A DNA stretch of 9,482 nucleotides from Actinomycetota bacterium (GCA_020029625.1 JAIBJP010000067.1:1-9482); one strand, 5' to 3'; numbered from the stretch's first letter, positions 1 through 7,357 are shown. Translations and numbers: made by a program. Notes: generated from the sequence alone by a model not told the origin.

Positions 1-1557
1 GATCACGCGGGCGGAGACCTCCTCCTCGGCCAGCGTGTCCGCCGCCTTGAGGGCCTCGTGGAGCGTGATCCCAGCTCCCACGATCGTGACGTCGTCCCCG
101 TCGCGGACGACCTTGCTGCCGCCGACGGGAAAGTCCTCCTCGGCGCCGTAGAGGACGGGCGTCGCCGCGCGCGTGGTGCGAAGGAAGACGATTCCTTCCA
201 GATCGGCCATCTCAGCGACGAGCTTCGCCGTGGAGTTGCCGTCGCTCGGATAGAGCACGGTGCTGCCGTGGACGGCCCTGAACGCGGCGAGATCCTCGAG
301 CGCCATCTGCGAGGGGCCGTCCTCGCCGATGGAGACCCCTGCGTGGGAGCCGCACAGCCGGATGTTCGCCCTGGAGATCGCCGCCATGCGGACGAAGTCG
401 TAGGCGCGGCTCCAGAAGGCGGCGAACGTCGAGGCGAAGGGCTTCCAGTCGCGAACCTGGATCCCGACCGCCGCGGCGGCCATCTGCTGCTCGGCGATGT
501 ACATCTCGAAGTACCGCTCCGGCTCGGCCGCGGCGAAGATCTCCGCGAAGGTCGAGTTGGAGACCTCTCCGTCGAGGGCGACCACGAGACCGTCGGCCTG
601 GCCGACCGCGGCCAGTGCCTCGCCGTAGGCCTTTCGCGTCGCGACCTCGACACCGACCTCGTAGGCCGGGAGCTCGAGCGGGCCCGTCTCGAAGACATGC
701 GGCCGCGCGTCCGTGTCCGGCTTCGTGACGTCCACCGTGATGTTGCGGATGCCGCCGAGCTCCTCGATCGCGTGCTCGGGGTCGTCGAGGGCCTTGCCGT
801 GCCAACCGGGCTTGTTCTCGACCTCCGACACGCCCTTTCCCTTGATCGTGCGGGCAACGATCACGGTCGGCTGATCCGTCGTGGCCGTTGCCTCCTCGTA
901 CGCGCGGTCGATCTCCGCGAGGTCGTGGCCGTCGATCTCGATCGCCTTCCACCCGAACGCCCGCGCGCGATTGGCGTAGGAGTCGAGATCCCAGCCGTGC
1001 ATCGTCTCGCCCCGTTGGCCGAGCCGGTTCACGTCGATGATCGCAGTGAGATTGTCGAGGCTCATGAAGGCGGCGTGCTCGAACGCCTCCCACATGGAGC
1101 CTTCCGCCATCTCGCTGTCGCCGCAGAGACACCACACTCGATACGGAAGCCGGTCGAGCTTTTTCCCCGCGAGCGCCACTCCGACCGAGATCGGCAGACC
1201 CTGGCCGAGCGAGCCCGTAGCGACGTCCACCCACGGAAGGACCGGGGTCGGGTGACCCTCGAGTCGGCTCCCCAGCTCCCGGAAGGTGAGGAGCTCCTCG
1301 TCCGTGATGGCGCCGGCCGCCTTGTAGAGCGAGTAGAGGAGCGGCGAGGCATGGCCCTTCGAGAAGATGAGGTGGTCGTTCGCCGGATTCTTGGGCGCGT
1401 CGAAGTCATAGCGCAGGTATTTGGCGAGCAGGACCGCCATGAGATCGGCCGCAGACATCGAGGAAGTCGGATGGCCGGACTTCGTCACAGCCGCCGCGCG
1501 CACCGAGTCGACTCGGAGCTGCTGGGCGAGCTCGTGCCAGCGCTCGTGCTCGGTCAT
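1..1557 (-). CDS. tkt: Transketolase, animal-like type (C-terminus cut by window edge)
   Basis: Transfers two-carbon units between ketose and aldose phosphates using thiamine diphosphate; it is the non-oxidative pentose phosphate enzyme of this cluster and should be cytosolic. The frame reads 519 residues from ATG at 1557 to the window edge without a stop, so about 100 C-terminal residues are missing relative to the roughly 620-residue animal enzymes. Visible motifs: SGHP (28-31), KGHA (67-70), DVATGSLGQG (111-120), the diphosphate/metal motif GDSE (146-149, usually GDGE) with N177 in DVNRLGQ, the catalytic glutamate E356 in IAEQQM, and SHAGVSIGEDGPSQ (404-417). Wording around these motifs follows human TKT more closely than E. 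coli TktA. AGGA at 1565-1568 lies 7 nt before the start. It is divergent from tal, unlike the tkt-tal order of mycobacteria. Family assignment is very secure. Confidence 0.96.
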   Translation of the reverse strand, partial: MTEHERWHELAQQLRVDSVRAAAVTKSGHPTSSMSAADLMAVLLAKYLRYDFDAPKNPANDHLIFSKGHASPLLYSLYKAAGAITDEELLTFRELGSRLEGHPTPVLPWVDVATGSLGQGLPISVGVALAGKKLDRLPYRVWCLCGDSEMAEGSMWEAFEHAAFMSLDNLTAIIDVNRLGQRGETMHGWDLDSYANRARAFGWKAIEIDGHDLAEIDRAYEEATATTDQPTVIVARTIKGKGVSEVENKPGWHGKALDDPEHAIEELGGIRNITVDVTKPDTDARPHVFETGPLELPAYEVGVEVATRKAYGEALAAVGQADGLVVALDGEVSNSTFAEIFAAAEPERYFEMYIAEQQMAAAAVGIQVRDWKPFASTFAAFWSRAYDFVRMAAISRANIRLCGSHAGVSIGEDGPSQMALEDLAAFRAVHGSTVLYPSDGNSTAKLVAEMADLEGIVFLRTTRAATPVLYGAEEDFPVGGSKVVRDGDDVTIVGAGITLHEALKAADTLAEEEVSARVI

Positions 1558-1634
1558 AAGGCCATCCTACCCGGGCGTCCAAGGTTCACAGCTACCCTAG
1601 GTTTGGGTAACCAAAGCGAAGGAAGGAACGCGAC
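1558..1634. promoter_or_regulatory. Divergent tkt/tal promoter region with inverted repeats
   Basis: This 77-bp gap is the only substantial non-coding space in the window and must hold the promoters of both tkt (leftward) and the tal-pgl operon (rightward). It contains overlapping inverted repeats: TACCC (1593-1597) with GGGTA (1605-1609), and TTTGG (1602-1606) with CCAAA (1611-1615). These could be an operator for a shared regulator. TTCACA at 1585-1590 is a possible -35 for tal, but no convincing -10 follows it. Reading leftward, TAGGGT (complement of 1593-1598) is a possible -10 for tkt. The tal Shine-Dalgarno GGAAGG (1621-1626) lies at the right end. That the region is regulatory is near certain from layout; the individual boxes are weak guesses. 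Confidence 0.55.
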
Positions 1635-2741
1635 ATGGGTGCATCGCGACTACACCGCCTCGCGGATTACGGTCAGAGCGTCTGGATCGACTTTCTCTCC
1701 CGAGACATGCTTCGGAGCGGCGAGCTCGAGCGTCGGATGCGGGACGACGCGGTCGTCGGAGTGACATCGAACCCGACCATCTTCCAGAAGGCGATCTCCT
1801 CAGGCGCCGCCTATGACGAGCAGCTGCGCGAGGTGCTCGAGGAAGAGCGCGATCCGAAGGAAATCTTTCTCCGCCTGGCGATCAAGGACGTCGAGGACGC
1901 GCTGGACCTGCTGCGCCCGGTCTGGGACGAAGGCGGCGGCCAGGACGGTTACGTCTCGCTCGAGGTCGACCCCACCCTGGCGTCGGACACGGCGGGGACG
2001 ATCGAGGAAGCGCAGCGCCTGCACGAGGCGATCAACCGCCCGAACCTGTTCGTGAAGATCCCGGCCACAAAGGCGGGCCTGCCGGCGATCGAAGAGATGA
2101 TCGCCCGCGGCCGCTCGATCAACGTCACGCTCATCTTCTCCCTCGAGCGCTACGCGGAGGTGGCCGAGGCCTACATCCGCGGCCTCGAGCGGCTGGTCGA
2201 CGCCGGCGGCGACCCGCGCACGGTCGCATCGGTCGCCAGCTTCTTCGTCTCCCGCGTGGACACGGAGACCGACCGCCGCCTCGACGAGATCGGCGGCCAC
2301 GACGAGTTGAGGGGGAAGCTCGCCATCGCCAACGCGAAGGTCGCCTACCCGCGGTACAAGGAGATCTTCGCCGGGGACCGGTGGGAGGCGCTGGCGACCA
2401 AGGGGGCGACGACGCAGCGCTGCCTCTGGGCCTCGACCTCGACGAAGAATCCCGCCTACCGCGACGTGATGTACGTGGAGGAGCTGATCGGTCCCAAGAC
2501 CGTCAACACGATGCCCGAGGAGACGATCGAGGCCTTCCAGGACCACGGGGAGGTCGCTCCGACCCTGGAGCAGGGCATCGACGAGGCGAACCGGGTATTC
2601 GAGCAGATCCAGCAGGCCGGCGTCGACTACGCCGACGTCACCGATACGCTCGAGCGTGAGGGCGTCGAGAAGTTCGCCGACTCCTTCGCCGAGCTCCTCG
2701 AGGGCATCCGGGCGAAGTCGGGCGAGCTGGCCGCGGCGTAA
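1635..2741 (+). CDS. tal: Transaldolase
   Basis: Moves a dihydroxyacetone unit from sedoheptulose 7-phosphate to glyceraldehyde 3-phosphate through a Schiff base, giving erythrose 4-phosphate and fructose 6-phosphate. The 368-residue length fits the actinobacterial and cyanobacterial transaldolase group. Visible motifs: VGVTSNPTIFQKAI (41-54), the Schiff-base lysine K141 in FVKIPAT (139-145), SINVTLIFSLERY (161-173), and the C-terminal block ASTSTKNPAYRDVMYVEELI (266-285). The ATG is preceded by GGAAGG with 8 nt spacing, and residues from about 8 onward (RLADYGQSVWIDF) look like the normal family N-terminus, so this start is preferred. It is the first gene of the plus-strand operon. Its product F6P is the substrate of the next gene, pgi. 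In some actinobacteria and cyanobacteria the two are one fused protein; here they are separate. Confidence 0.97.
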   Translation: MGASRLHRLADYGQSVWIDFLSRDMLRSGELERRMRDDAVVGVTSNPTIFQKAISSGAAYDEQLREVLEEERDPKEIFLRLAIKDVEDALDLLRPVWDEGGGQDGYVSLEVDPTLASDTAGTIEEAQRLHEAINRPNLFVKIPATKAGLPAIEEMIARGRSINVTLIFSLERYAEVAEAYIRGLERLVDAGGDPRTVASVASFFVSRVDTETDRRLDEIGGHDELRGKLAIANAKVAYPRYKEIFAGDRWEALATKGATTQRCLWASTSTKNPAYRDVMYVEELIGPKTVNTMPEETIEAFQDHGEVAPTLEQGIDEANRVFEQIQQAGVDYADVTDTLEREGVEKFADSFAELLEGIRAKSGELAAA

Positions 2742-2752
2742 GCTCCCGCGGC
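2730..2752 (+). promoter_or_regulatory. Intercistronic hairpin over the tal stop, abutting the pgi start
   Basis: GCCGCGG (2730-2736) and CCGCGGC (2746-2752) are perfect reverse complements, giving a 7-bp stem made only of G-C pairs. The 9-nt loop contains the tal TAA (2739-2741). The stem ends one nucleotide before the pgi ATG at 2754, and no Shine-Dalgarno-like purine run is visible in front of that ATG. I infer that ribosomes terminating on tal open the stem and allow re-initiation on pgi, that is, translational coupling. It is not a typical terminator because no U run follows. Chance formation in GC-rich DNA is possible. Confidence 0.5.
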
Positions 2753-2753
2753 A

Positions 2754-4109
2754 ATGGCCGTCGATACCGCCGAGCTGGTGGAGCGCATCTGGGGACGGGA
2801 CGCCACGGCGTGGACCGGGCGGGACGAGAACCGCTGGCTCGGCTGGCTGGACGAGCCGCAACGCATGCGGGAGCGTGCCCTCGAGCTGGAGGAGTTCGCG
2901 GCCGGGACCTCGGAGTTCGGCGACATCGTCCTCCTCGGCATGGGCGGCTCGAGCCTCGCTCCCGAAGTGCTGCGGCGCACGTTCGGCGAGGAGCGCCTGC
3001 ACGTGCTCGACACCACGCACCCCGCAGCCGTGCGCAGAGTGGCCGAGGGCTTCGATCTGGAGCGCACCCTCTTCCTCGTCGCATCGAAATCCGGGACGAC
3101 GCTCGAGACCCGCTGCCAGCTCGACTTCTTCTGGGACCGGGTGAAGCGCGCGGATGCATTCGTCGCCATCACCGACCCCGGTTCGGAGCTCGAGAACCGC
3201 GCGCGCGAACAAGGGTTTCGGGCCCTCTTTGCGGGCGAGCCGACGATCGGCGGGCGCTATTCGGCGCTGTCCGTTTTCGGGCTCGTCCCGGCTGCCCTGC
3301 TCGGCGTCGATCTCTCGCGTTTCCTCCTCCGGGTCGACGAGATGGTCGAGGCCTGCCGTTTGAGCGAGGGGAATCCGGGGCTCGAGCTCGGCGAGCAGCT
3401 CGGGCAGGGCTGGTGGGAGGGGAAGGACAAGGTGCTCATCAATCCGAACCCAGGGAACTTCGGCCTCTGGGCGGAGCAGCTCATCGCGGAGTCGACGGGG
3501 AAGCAGGGGAAGGGGCTCGTGCCAGTGCCGGGAGAGTCCGCCGGAGGCCCGGATCGCCAGAGCGCCGAGGTCCGGGTCACGGATCCCTACGAGCTCGGCC
3601 AGGAGTTCTACCGCTGGGAGTTTGCGACCGCGGTCGCGGGATCGATCATCGGCATCAATCCGTTCGACCAGCCGAACGTCCAGGAGGCCAAGGATCGTAC
3701 GAACGAGGTCCTTTCCGGACATGACCGGGGTCTGACCCCGGCCATGTCCGGTTCGGTCGAGGAGCTGCTCGGGGACGCCGCGCCGCCGGAGTACATTTGC
3801 ATCCAGGCGTTCATCGACCCCGCGCGGGAGGGTGAGCTCGATCCGCTGATCGCACGGGCTCGCGAGACCGGCTGCGTGGTCACCCACGGCGTCGGCCCGC
3901 GCTACCTGCACTCGACCGGCCAGCTGCACAAGGGCGGCCCGCCCACCGGTCGGTTCGTCCAGGTCGTCGACGACCCGGGCGAGGAGCTCGCCATTCCCAA
4001 CCGCGACTTCGGCTTCTCGCGGCTCATCCAGGCCCAGGCCGCGGGAGACTTCGCGGCTCTGAAGGAGCGGGGGAAGCCTATCGTTCGCATCCGACTGGAG
4101 GACATCTAG
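2754..4109 (+). CDS. pgi: Glucose-6-phosphate isomerase (Tal/Pgi C-terminal-domain type)
   Basis: Interconverts fructose 6-phosphate and glucose 6-phosphate, feeding Tal/Tkt products back to Zwf in a cyclic pentose phosphate pathway. At 451 residues it matches the isomerase half of bifunctional transaldolase/phosphoglucose isomerase proteins rather than the 550-residue E. coli-type enzyme. Two SIS sugar-isomerase domains are suggested by GMGGSSLAPEV (62-72), SKSGTTLET (111-119), GGRYSALSVFG (167-177), STGKQGKG (247-254), the PGI signature variant GINPFDQPNVQEAKD (300-314) and STGQLHKGGPPTG (387-399). Residues about 321-333 are encoded by a 37-bp palindrome that looks inserted into a surface loop. 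The ATG has no Shine-Dalgarno and lies 12 bp after tal beside a GC hairpin, so coupling to tal is likely. The family call is firm; start choice is slightly uncertain (GTG at 2778 is an alternative). Confidence 0.94.
   Translation: MAVDTAELVERIWGRDATAWTGRDENRWLGWLDEPQRMRERALELEEFAAGTSEFGDIVLLGMGGSSLAPEVLRRTFGEERLHVLDTTHPAAVRRVAEGFDLERTLFLVASKSGTTLETRCQLDFFWDRVKRADAFVAITDPGSELENRAREQGFRALFAGEPTIGGRYSALSVFGLVPAALLGVDLSRFLLRVDEMVEACRLSEGNPGLELGEQLGQGWWEGKDKVLINPNPGNFGLWAEQLIAESTGKQGKGLVPVPGESAGGPDRQSAEVRVTDPYELGQEFYRWEFATAVAGSIIGINPFDQPNVQEAKDRTNEVLSGHDRGLTPAMSGSVEELLGDAAPPEYICIQAFIDPAREGELDPLIARARETGCVVTHGVGPRYLHSTGQLHKGGPPTGRFVQVVDDPGEELAIPNRDFGFSRLIQAQAAGDFAALKERGKPIVRIRLEDI
3715..3751. repeat. 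37-bp near-perfect palindrome embedded in pgi
   Basis: The left arm CCGGACATGACCGGGGTC (3715-3732) pairs with the right arm GACCCCGGCCATGTCCGG (3734-3751) around a single central T at 3733. Seventeen of eighteen positions are complementary; the exception is A3724 opposite C3742. It is read in the pgi frame as roughly GHDRGLTPAMSG and introduces no stop. It lies between the conserved DRTNEVL segment and VEELL, where a variable loop would be tolerated. Such symmetry is not expected from coding constraint, so it resembles a dispersed palindromic (REP- or RPE-like) element. No second copy occurs in this window, so repeat status is inferred. Confidence 0.7.
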
Positions 4110-4111
4110 CT

Positions 4112-4978
4112 ATGAAGCTCGGCATGGTCGGCCTAGGCCGCATGGGCGGGAACATGACGAAGCGCCTCGAGCGTGACGGGCACGAGGTAGCCACTTACGC
4201 ACGAAGCGGAGGCACCGCTGCGTCGCTCGAGGAGCTCGTGGGCCAGTTGGAGCCGAGACGCGCCGTCTGGCTGATGATCCCGGCCGGCGATCCCACAGAG
4301 CAGGCAGTGAAGACGCTCACCGGGCTGCTCGAGCCTGGAGACGTCATCGTCGACGGAGGCAATTCGAACTTCCGGGACTCTCAGCGCCGCGCCGCTCTCG
4401 CGCGCGAGCACGGGATCGGCTATGTCGACGCCGGGGTTTCGGGGGGCATCTGGGGCCTCGAGAACGGCTACTGCCTGATGGTCGGCGGCGAGCGGAACGA
4501 CATCGAGCACCTCGAGCCAGCCTTCCGCACGCTCGCGCCCGCAGACGGGTACGCGCACGTCGGCCCGTCCGGAGCGGGGCACTTCGTGAAGATGGTGCAC
4601 AACGGCATCGAGTACGGCCTCATGCAGGCGTACGCGGAGGGGTTCGAGATCCTGAGGGCGTCCGAGTTCGAGCTCGACCTGCACGAGATCGCCGGAATCT
4701 GGCGCTACGGGTCGGTCGTTCGTAGCTGGCTCCTCGAGCTCCTGTACAACGCCTTCGAGCAGGAGGGCAACGAGCTCGAGGGCATCGCGGGCTACGTCGA
4801 GGATTCGGGCGAAGGCCGCTGGACGATCTTCGAGGCGATCAACGAGAGCGTCCCCGCCCCGGTCATCGCGTCGTCGCTCTTCGCCCGCTTCGCCTCGCGC
4901 CAGGACGAGTCCTTCGGAGCGAAGATCAACGCCGCCCTGCGCAAGCAGTTCGGTGGACACGCGGTCAAGACGGAGTGA
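4112..4978 (+). CDS. gnd: 6-phosphogluconate dehydrogenase, decarboxylating, short form
   Basis: Oxidatively decarboxylates 6-phosphogluconate to ribulose 5-phosphate with reduction of NAD(P). The 288-residue length fits the short GndA-type family (about 300 residues), not the 470-residue E. coli Gnd. Motifs: Rossmann GLGRMGGNM (7-15), DGGNSNF (81-87), GVSGG (108-112), and catalytic K160, N164 and E167 in FVKMVHNGIEYG (158-169). The second Rossmann strand ends TYARSG (28-33) with no acidic residue, and R31-S32 could hold the 2'-phosphate of NADP; this cofactor reading is inference. The Shine-Dalgarno GGAGG (4097-4101) lies inside the pgi 3' end, and the ATG follows the pgi stop by 2 bp. Its substrate comes from Pgl, encoded at the end of the same operon. 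Confidence 0.96.
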   Translation: MKLGMVGLGRMGGNMTKRLERDGHEVATYARSGGTAASLEELVGQLEPRRAVWLMIPAGDPTEQAVKTLTGLLEPGDVIVDGGNSNFRDSQRRAALAREHGIGYVDAGVSGGIWGLENGYCLMVGGERNDIEHLEPAFRTLAPADGYAHVGPSGAGHFVKMVHNGIEYGLMQAYAEGFEILRASEFELDLHEIAGIWRYGSVVRSWLLELLYNAFEQEGNELEGIAGYVEDSGEGRWTIFEAINESVPAPVIASSLFARFASRQDESFGAKINAALRKQFGGHAVKTE

Positions 4979-4979
4979 G

Positions 4980-6500
4980 ATGACGCAGGCGCCGGCGGTC
5001 AGTCAGGAAAACCCGCTCCTCGAGGGGCTGCGCAAGCGCCGCACGGCCGAGCCGTGCGCCCTGACCATCTTCGGCGCCTCTGGCGATCTCACGCAGCGCA
5101 AGCTGATCCCGGCGCTGTACTCGCTGGCCTTCAGGAATCTCCTCCCTCCGAACTTCGGCGTCGTCGGTGTCGCCCGCACGCCCATGACGGACGACGAGTT
5201 CCGGGAGAAGATGCGCGATGCCGTCGTCGCCCACGCGCGCGACGAGTTCCGGCCGGAGGTCTGGGACGAGCTCGCCGAGGGGTTCCGCTACGTGGCGACC
5301 GACTTTGGCCAAGAAGGCGGGGAGCAGCATGTCGTCGAATGCCTGCACGCGCTCGATCGGGACCGCGGCACGGCCGGGAACCGCCTCGACTACCTCGCTG
5401 TGCCGCCGGCGGCGATCGAGGCGATCGTCGTGGCGATGGGCAAGCACCGGACCTCCGAGGGCTGGACGCGCCTGATCGTGGAGAAACCGTTCGGACACGA
5501 CCTGGAGAGCGCCCGGCACCTGAACGAGGTCATCCGCACCTACTTCGACGAGAGCGAGATCTTCCGGATCGACCACTACTTGGGCAAGGAGACGGTCCAG
5601 AACATGCTCGTCCTGCGCTTCGCGAACGGGATCTTCGAGCCGATCTGGAATCGCCAGTTCGTCGACCATGTCCAGATCACGGTCGCGGAGTCGCTCGGGA
5701 TCGAAGGCCGGGCCGAGTTCTACGAGCAGGCCGGCGCCGTCCGCGACATCGTCCAGAACCACCTCCTCCAGCTCGTCGCCTTGACGGCGATGGAGCCTCC
5801 GATCGACTTCTCGGCCGACTCGGTCCGCAACGAGAAGGTCAAGGTGCTGAAGGCGATGCACACGCCAGGGCCGAAGCACGTCGTCCGTGGCCAGTACGGC
5901 CCCGGCTACATCGAAGGCGAGGAAGTGCCCGGCTATCGAGAGGAGCCGGGCGTCGCACCCGATTCCCTGACCGAGACGTACGTGGCGGCGAAGCTCTTCG
6001 TCGACAACTGGCGCTGGGCCGACACGCCCTTCTATATCCGCACCGGCAAGCGGCTGCCGAAGCGGGAAACGACGATCGCGATTCAGTTCAAGCGTGCGCC
6101 GCACCCACCTTTCGAGATCGACTCGGAGGACAGCTTGCGCCCGAATGTCCTCCTCGTGCACGTCCAGCCCGACGAGGGAGTCTCGCTCGCCGTGGGCGCC
6201 AAGGTGCCCGGTCAGGGCATGACGATCCGCACGGTGCACATGGACTTCCTCTACGGCGGCGCCTTCCGCACCGGCCTGCCCGAGGCGTACGAGCGCCTGA
6301 TCCTCGACTGCCTGCTGGGCGATGCGACGCTCTTCACGCGGGCTGACGAAGTCGAGGAGCAGTGGGCGATCGTCGACGCGATGGTCGCTCCGTGGAAGCG
6401 CGATCGTCCCAACTTCCCGAACTACGCGGCAGGAACCTGGGGCCCGGCCACGGCTGCAGAGCTCCTCGCCAGAGACGGACGCGAGTGGCGGGCGCACTGA
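4980..6500 (+). CDS. zwf: Glucose-6-phosphate 1-dehydrogenase
   Basis: Oxidises glucose 6-phosphate to 6-phosphoglucono-1,5-lactone, normally with NADP, and commits carbon to the pathway. With the ATG at 4980 the protein is 506 residues, typical for the family. Motifs: the nucleotide-binding FGASGDLTQRKLIPALY (31-47), VGVARTPMT (62-70) with R66 positioned to contact the NADP phosphate, VEKPFGHD (167-174), the active-site block RIDHYLGKE (196-204) with H199, and H261 in VQNHLLQ as the likely second catalytic histidine. The frame is open to another ATG at 4953, but that start would overlap gnd; ATG 4980 has CGGAG (4971-4975) just upstream and sits 1 bp after the gnd stop. The partner OpcA follows immediately, implying coordinated assembly of the enzyme. 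Confidence 0.97.
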   Translation: MTQAPAVSQENPLLEGLRKRRTAEPCALTIFGASGDLTQRKLIPALYSLAFRNLLPPNFGVVGVARTPMTDDEFREKMRDAVVAHARDEFRPEVWDELAEGFRYVATDFGQEGGEQHVVECLHALDRDRGTAGNRLDYLAVPPAAIEAIVVAMGKHRTSEGWTRLIVEKPFGHDLESARHLNEVIRTYFDESEIFRIDHYLGKETVQNMLVLRFANGIFEPIWNRQFVDHVQITVAESLGIEGRAEFYEQAGAVRDIVQNHLLQLVALTAMEPPIDFSADSVRNEKVKVLKAMHTPGPKHVVRGQYGPGYIEGEEVPGYREEPGVAPDSLTETYVAAKLFVDNWRWADTPFYIRTGKRLPKRETTIAIQFKRAPHPPFEIDSEDSLRPNVLLVHVQPDEGVSLAVGAKVPGQGMTIRTVHMDFLYGGAFRTGLPEAYERLILDCLLGDATLFTRADEVEEQWAIVDAMVAPWKRDRPNFPNYAAGTWGPATAAELLARDGREWRAH

Positions 6501-7357
6501 GCACGATTCGCGAGATCGAGCGGGAGCTCGGACGGCTGCGCGACGAGGCGGGGGAGCCCGGCGCCCACCCCAAGCTTCGCACGAGCGTGATGACGCTTAT
6601 GGCCTGGGTGCCAGAGCGCTGGGTCGATGCCGCGTCGGAGACGCTCTCGGGCCTCGCAGAACGCCACCCGTCCCGAACGATCCTTCTCTTCCCGCTCCCG
6701 CGCGAGGACCGCGACGCCCTCGAAGCGGAGGTGGATCTCCGCTGCTTTCTGCGCGGCGGCGTGGAGCGCGAGGTGTGCTCGGAAGTCATCTCCATTCGGC
6801 TGTGCGGGCGCCGAGCTGCGGTGCCGGCCAGCGTGGTCGAGCCGCTCCTCGTCCCGGACCTGCCCGTCTTCCTGCGCTGGCGGGGCGAATGTGCCTGGGG
6901 CGCCACGGAGCTCGAGGAGCTCGTCGACGTCGCCCAGCGATTGGTCGTCGACTCGTCCGAATGGTCCGATCCTGAGAGCGGCTACGAGCGGCTCGCCGAG
7001 CTGCTCGAGCGCGTCGCCGTGTCCGACATCGCCTGGGCCCGGACGGAACGCTGGCGGGAGGCGATCGCGTCGCTCTGGCCGGGCGTGGCTGACGCGTCCA
7101 CGCTTCGCGTGGCGGGGCCACAGGCCGAGGCGGCGCTGCTCACGCGCTGGCTCTCGGTTCGGCTTGGCCGAGCCGTAAAGCTCGACCACGAACCTGCCGG
7201 AGAGATCGAGCTCGTCGCGGTAGACGGCAGCGAGGCCGTCCCGGCGCGCTACGAGCGCCTGTCGGCAAGCGATCTCCTCTCCGCACAGCTCGAGATCTTC
7301 GGTCGGGACCACGTCTACGAGGAGACAGTACGGAGCTTCTCTCCGGTCCTGAGCTAG
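6485..7357 (+). CDS. opcA: Glucose-6-phosphate dehydrogenase assembly protein OpcA
   Basis: OpcA proteins promote oligomerisation and activity of G6PD in cyanobacteria and actinobacteria; the encoding gene always tends to sit beside zwf, as here. The GTG start at 6485 gives 290 residues, close to the usual 300, and overlaps zwf by 16 bp; ACGGA (6475-6479) is a weak Shine-Dalgarno. The frame is open upstream to 6362, but that stretch is Arg/Gly-rich shadow sequence of zwf and is rejected as N-terminus. Recognisable family features are an N-terminal helix (IREIERELGRLR, 8-19), RTSVMTLMAWVP (32-43), ERHPSRTILL (59-68) and PVFLRWRGE in the middle. No enzyme active site is expected. The end overlaps the probable start of pgl. 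Confidence 0.93.
   Translation: MAGALSTIREIERELGRLRDEAGEPGAHPKLRTSVMTLMAWVPERWVDAASETLSGLAERHPSRTILLFPLPREDRDALEAEVDLRCFLRGGVEREVCSEVISIRLCGRRAAVPASVVEPLLVPDLPVFLRWRGECAWGATELEELVDVAQRLVVDSSEWSDPESGYERLAELLERVAVSDIAWARTERWREAIASLWPGVADASTLRVAGPQAEAALLTRWLSVRLGRAVKLDHEPAGEIELVAVDGSEAVPARYERLSASDLLSAQLEIFGRDHVYEETVRSFSPVLS
7319..7324 (+). promoter_or_regulatory. Strong Shine-Dalgarno for pgl inside opcA
   Basis: GAGGAG at 7319-7324 is the best Shine-Dalgarno-like run in this part of the operon. Five nucleotides (ACAGT) separate it from ACG at 7330-7332, which is in the pgl frame. No ATG, GTG or TTG occurs in that frame between the stop at 7090-7092 and TTG 7420. The site argues that translation of pgl begins at 7330. 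Confidence 0.55.

Noticed and set aside
212..1234. Minus-strand Arg/Gly-rich frame of 340 residues within tkt
   Set aside because: An out-of-phase reading of the transketolase gene with no domain and low-complexity composition.
58..1764. Plus-strand open frame of 568 residues over tkt
   Set aside because: The complementary strand encodes an unmistakable transketolase; this frame is its shadow and runs into the tal start.
1800..3929. Antisense open frame of 709 residues over tal and pgi
   Set aside because: It crosses two certain genes, shows no family motifs, and has the composition of a shadow frame.
4953..4979. Upstream ATG extending zwf by nine residues
   Set aside because: It would overlap gnd and adds an Arg-rich stretch; ATG 4980 has a Shine-Dalgarno and gives the normal family N-terminus.
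6362..6484. Extended N-terminus of opcA
   Set aside because: The added residues are a shadow of zwf; GTG 6485 begins directly before the conserved N-terminal helix.
4965..6497. Long antisense open frame (510 residues) across zwf
   Set aside because: It mirrors zwf in codon phase, is Arg/Asp/Val-rich and has no recognisable domain; typical of GC-rich coding strands.
7331..7357. Programmed -1 frameshift joining opcA to pgl
   Set aside because: The frames are in the right relation and a hairpin follows, but there is no slippery heptamer before the stop, while a good Shine-Dalgarno supports separate initiation. Kept only as an alternative.
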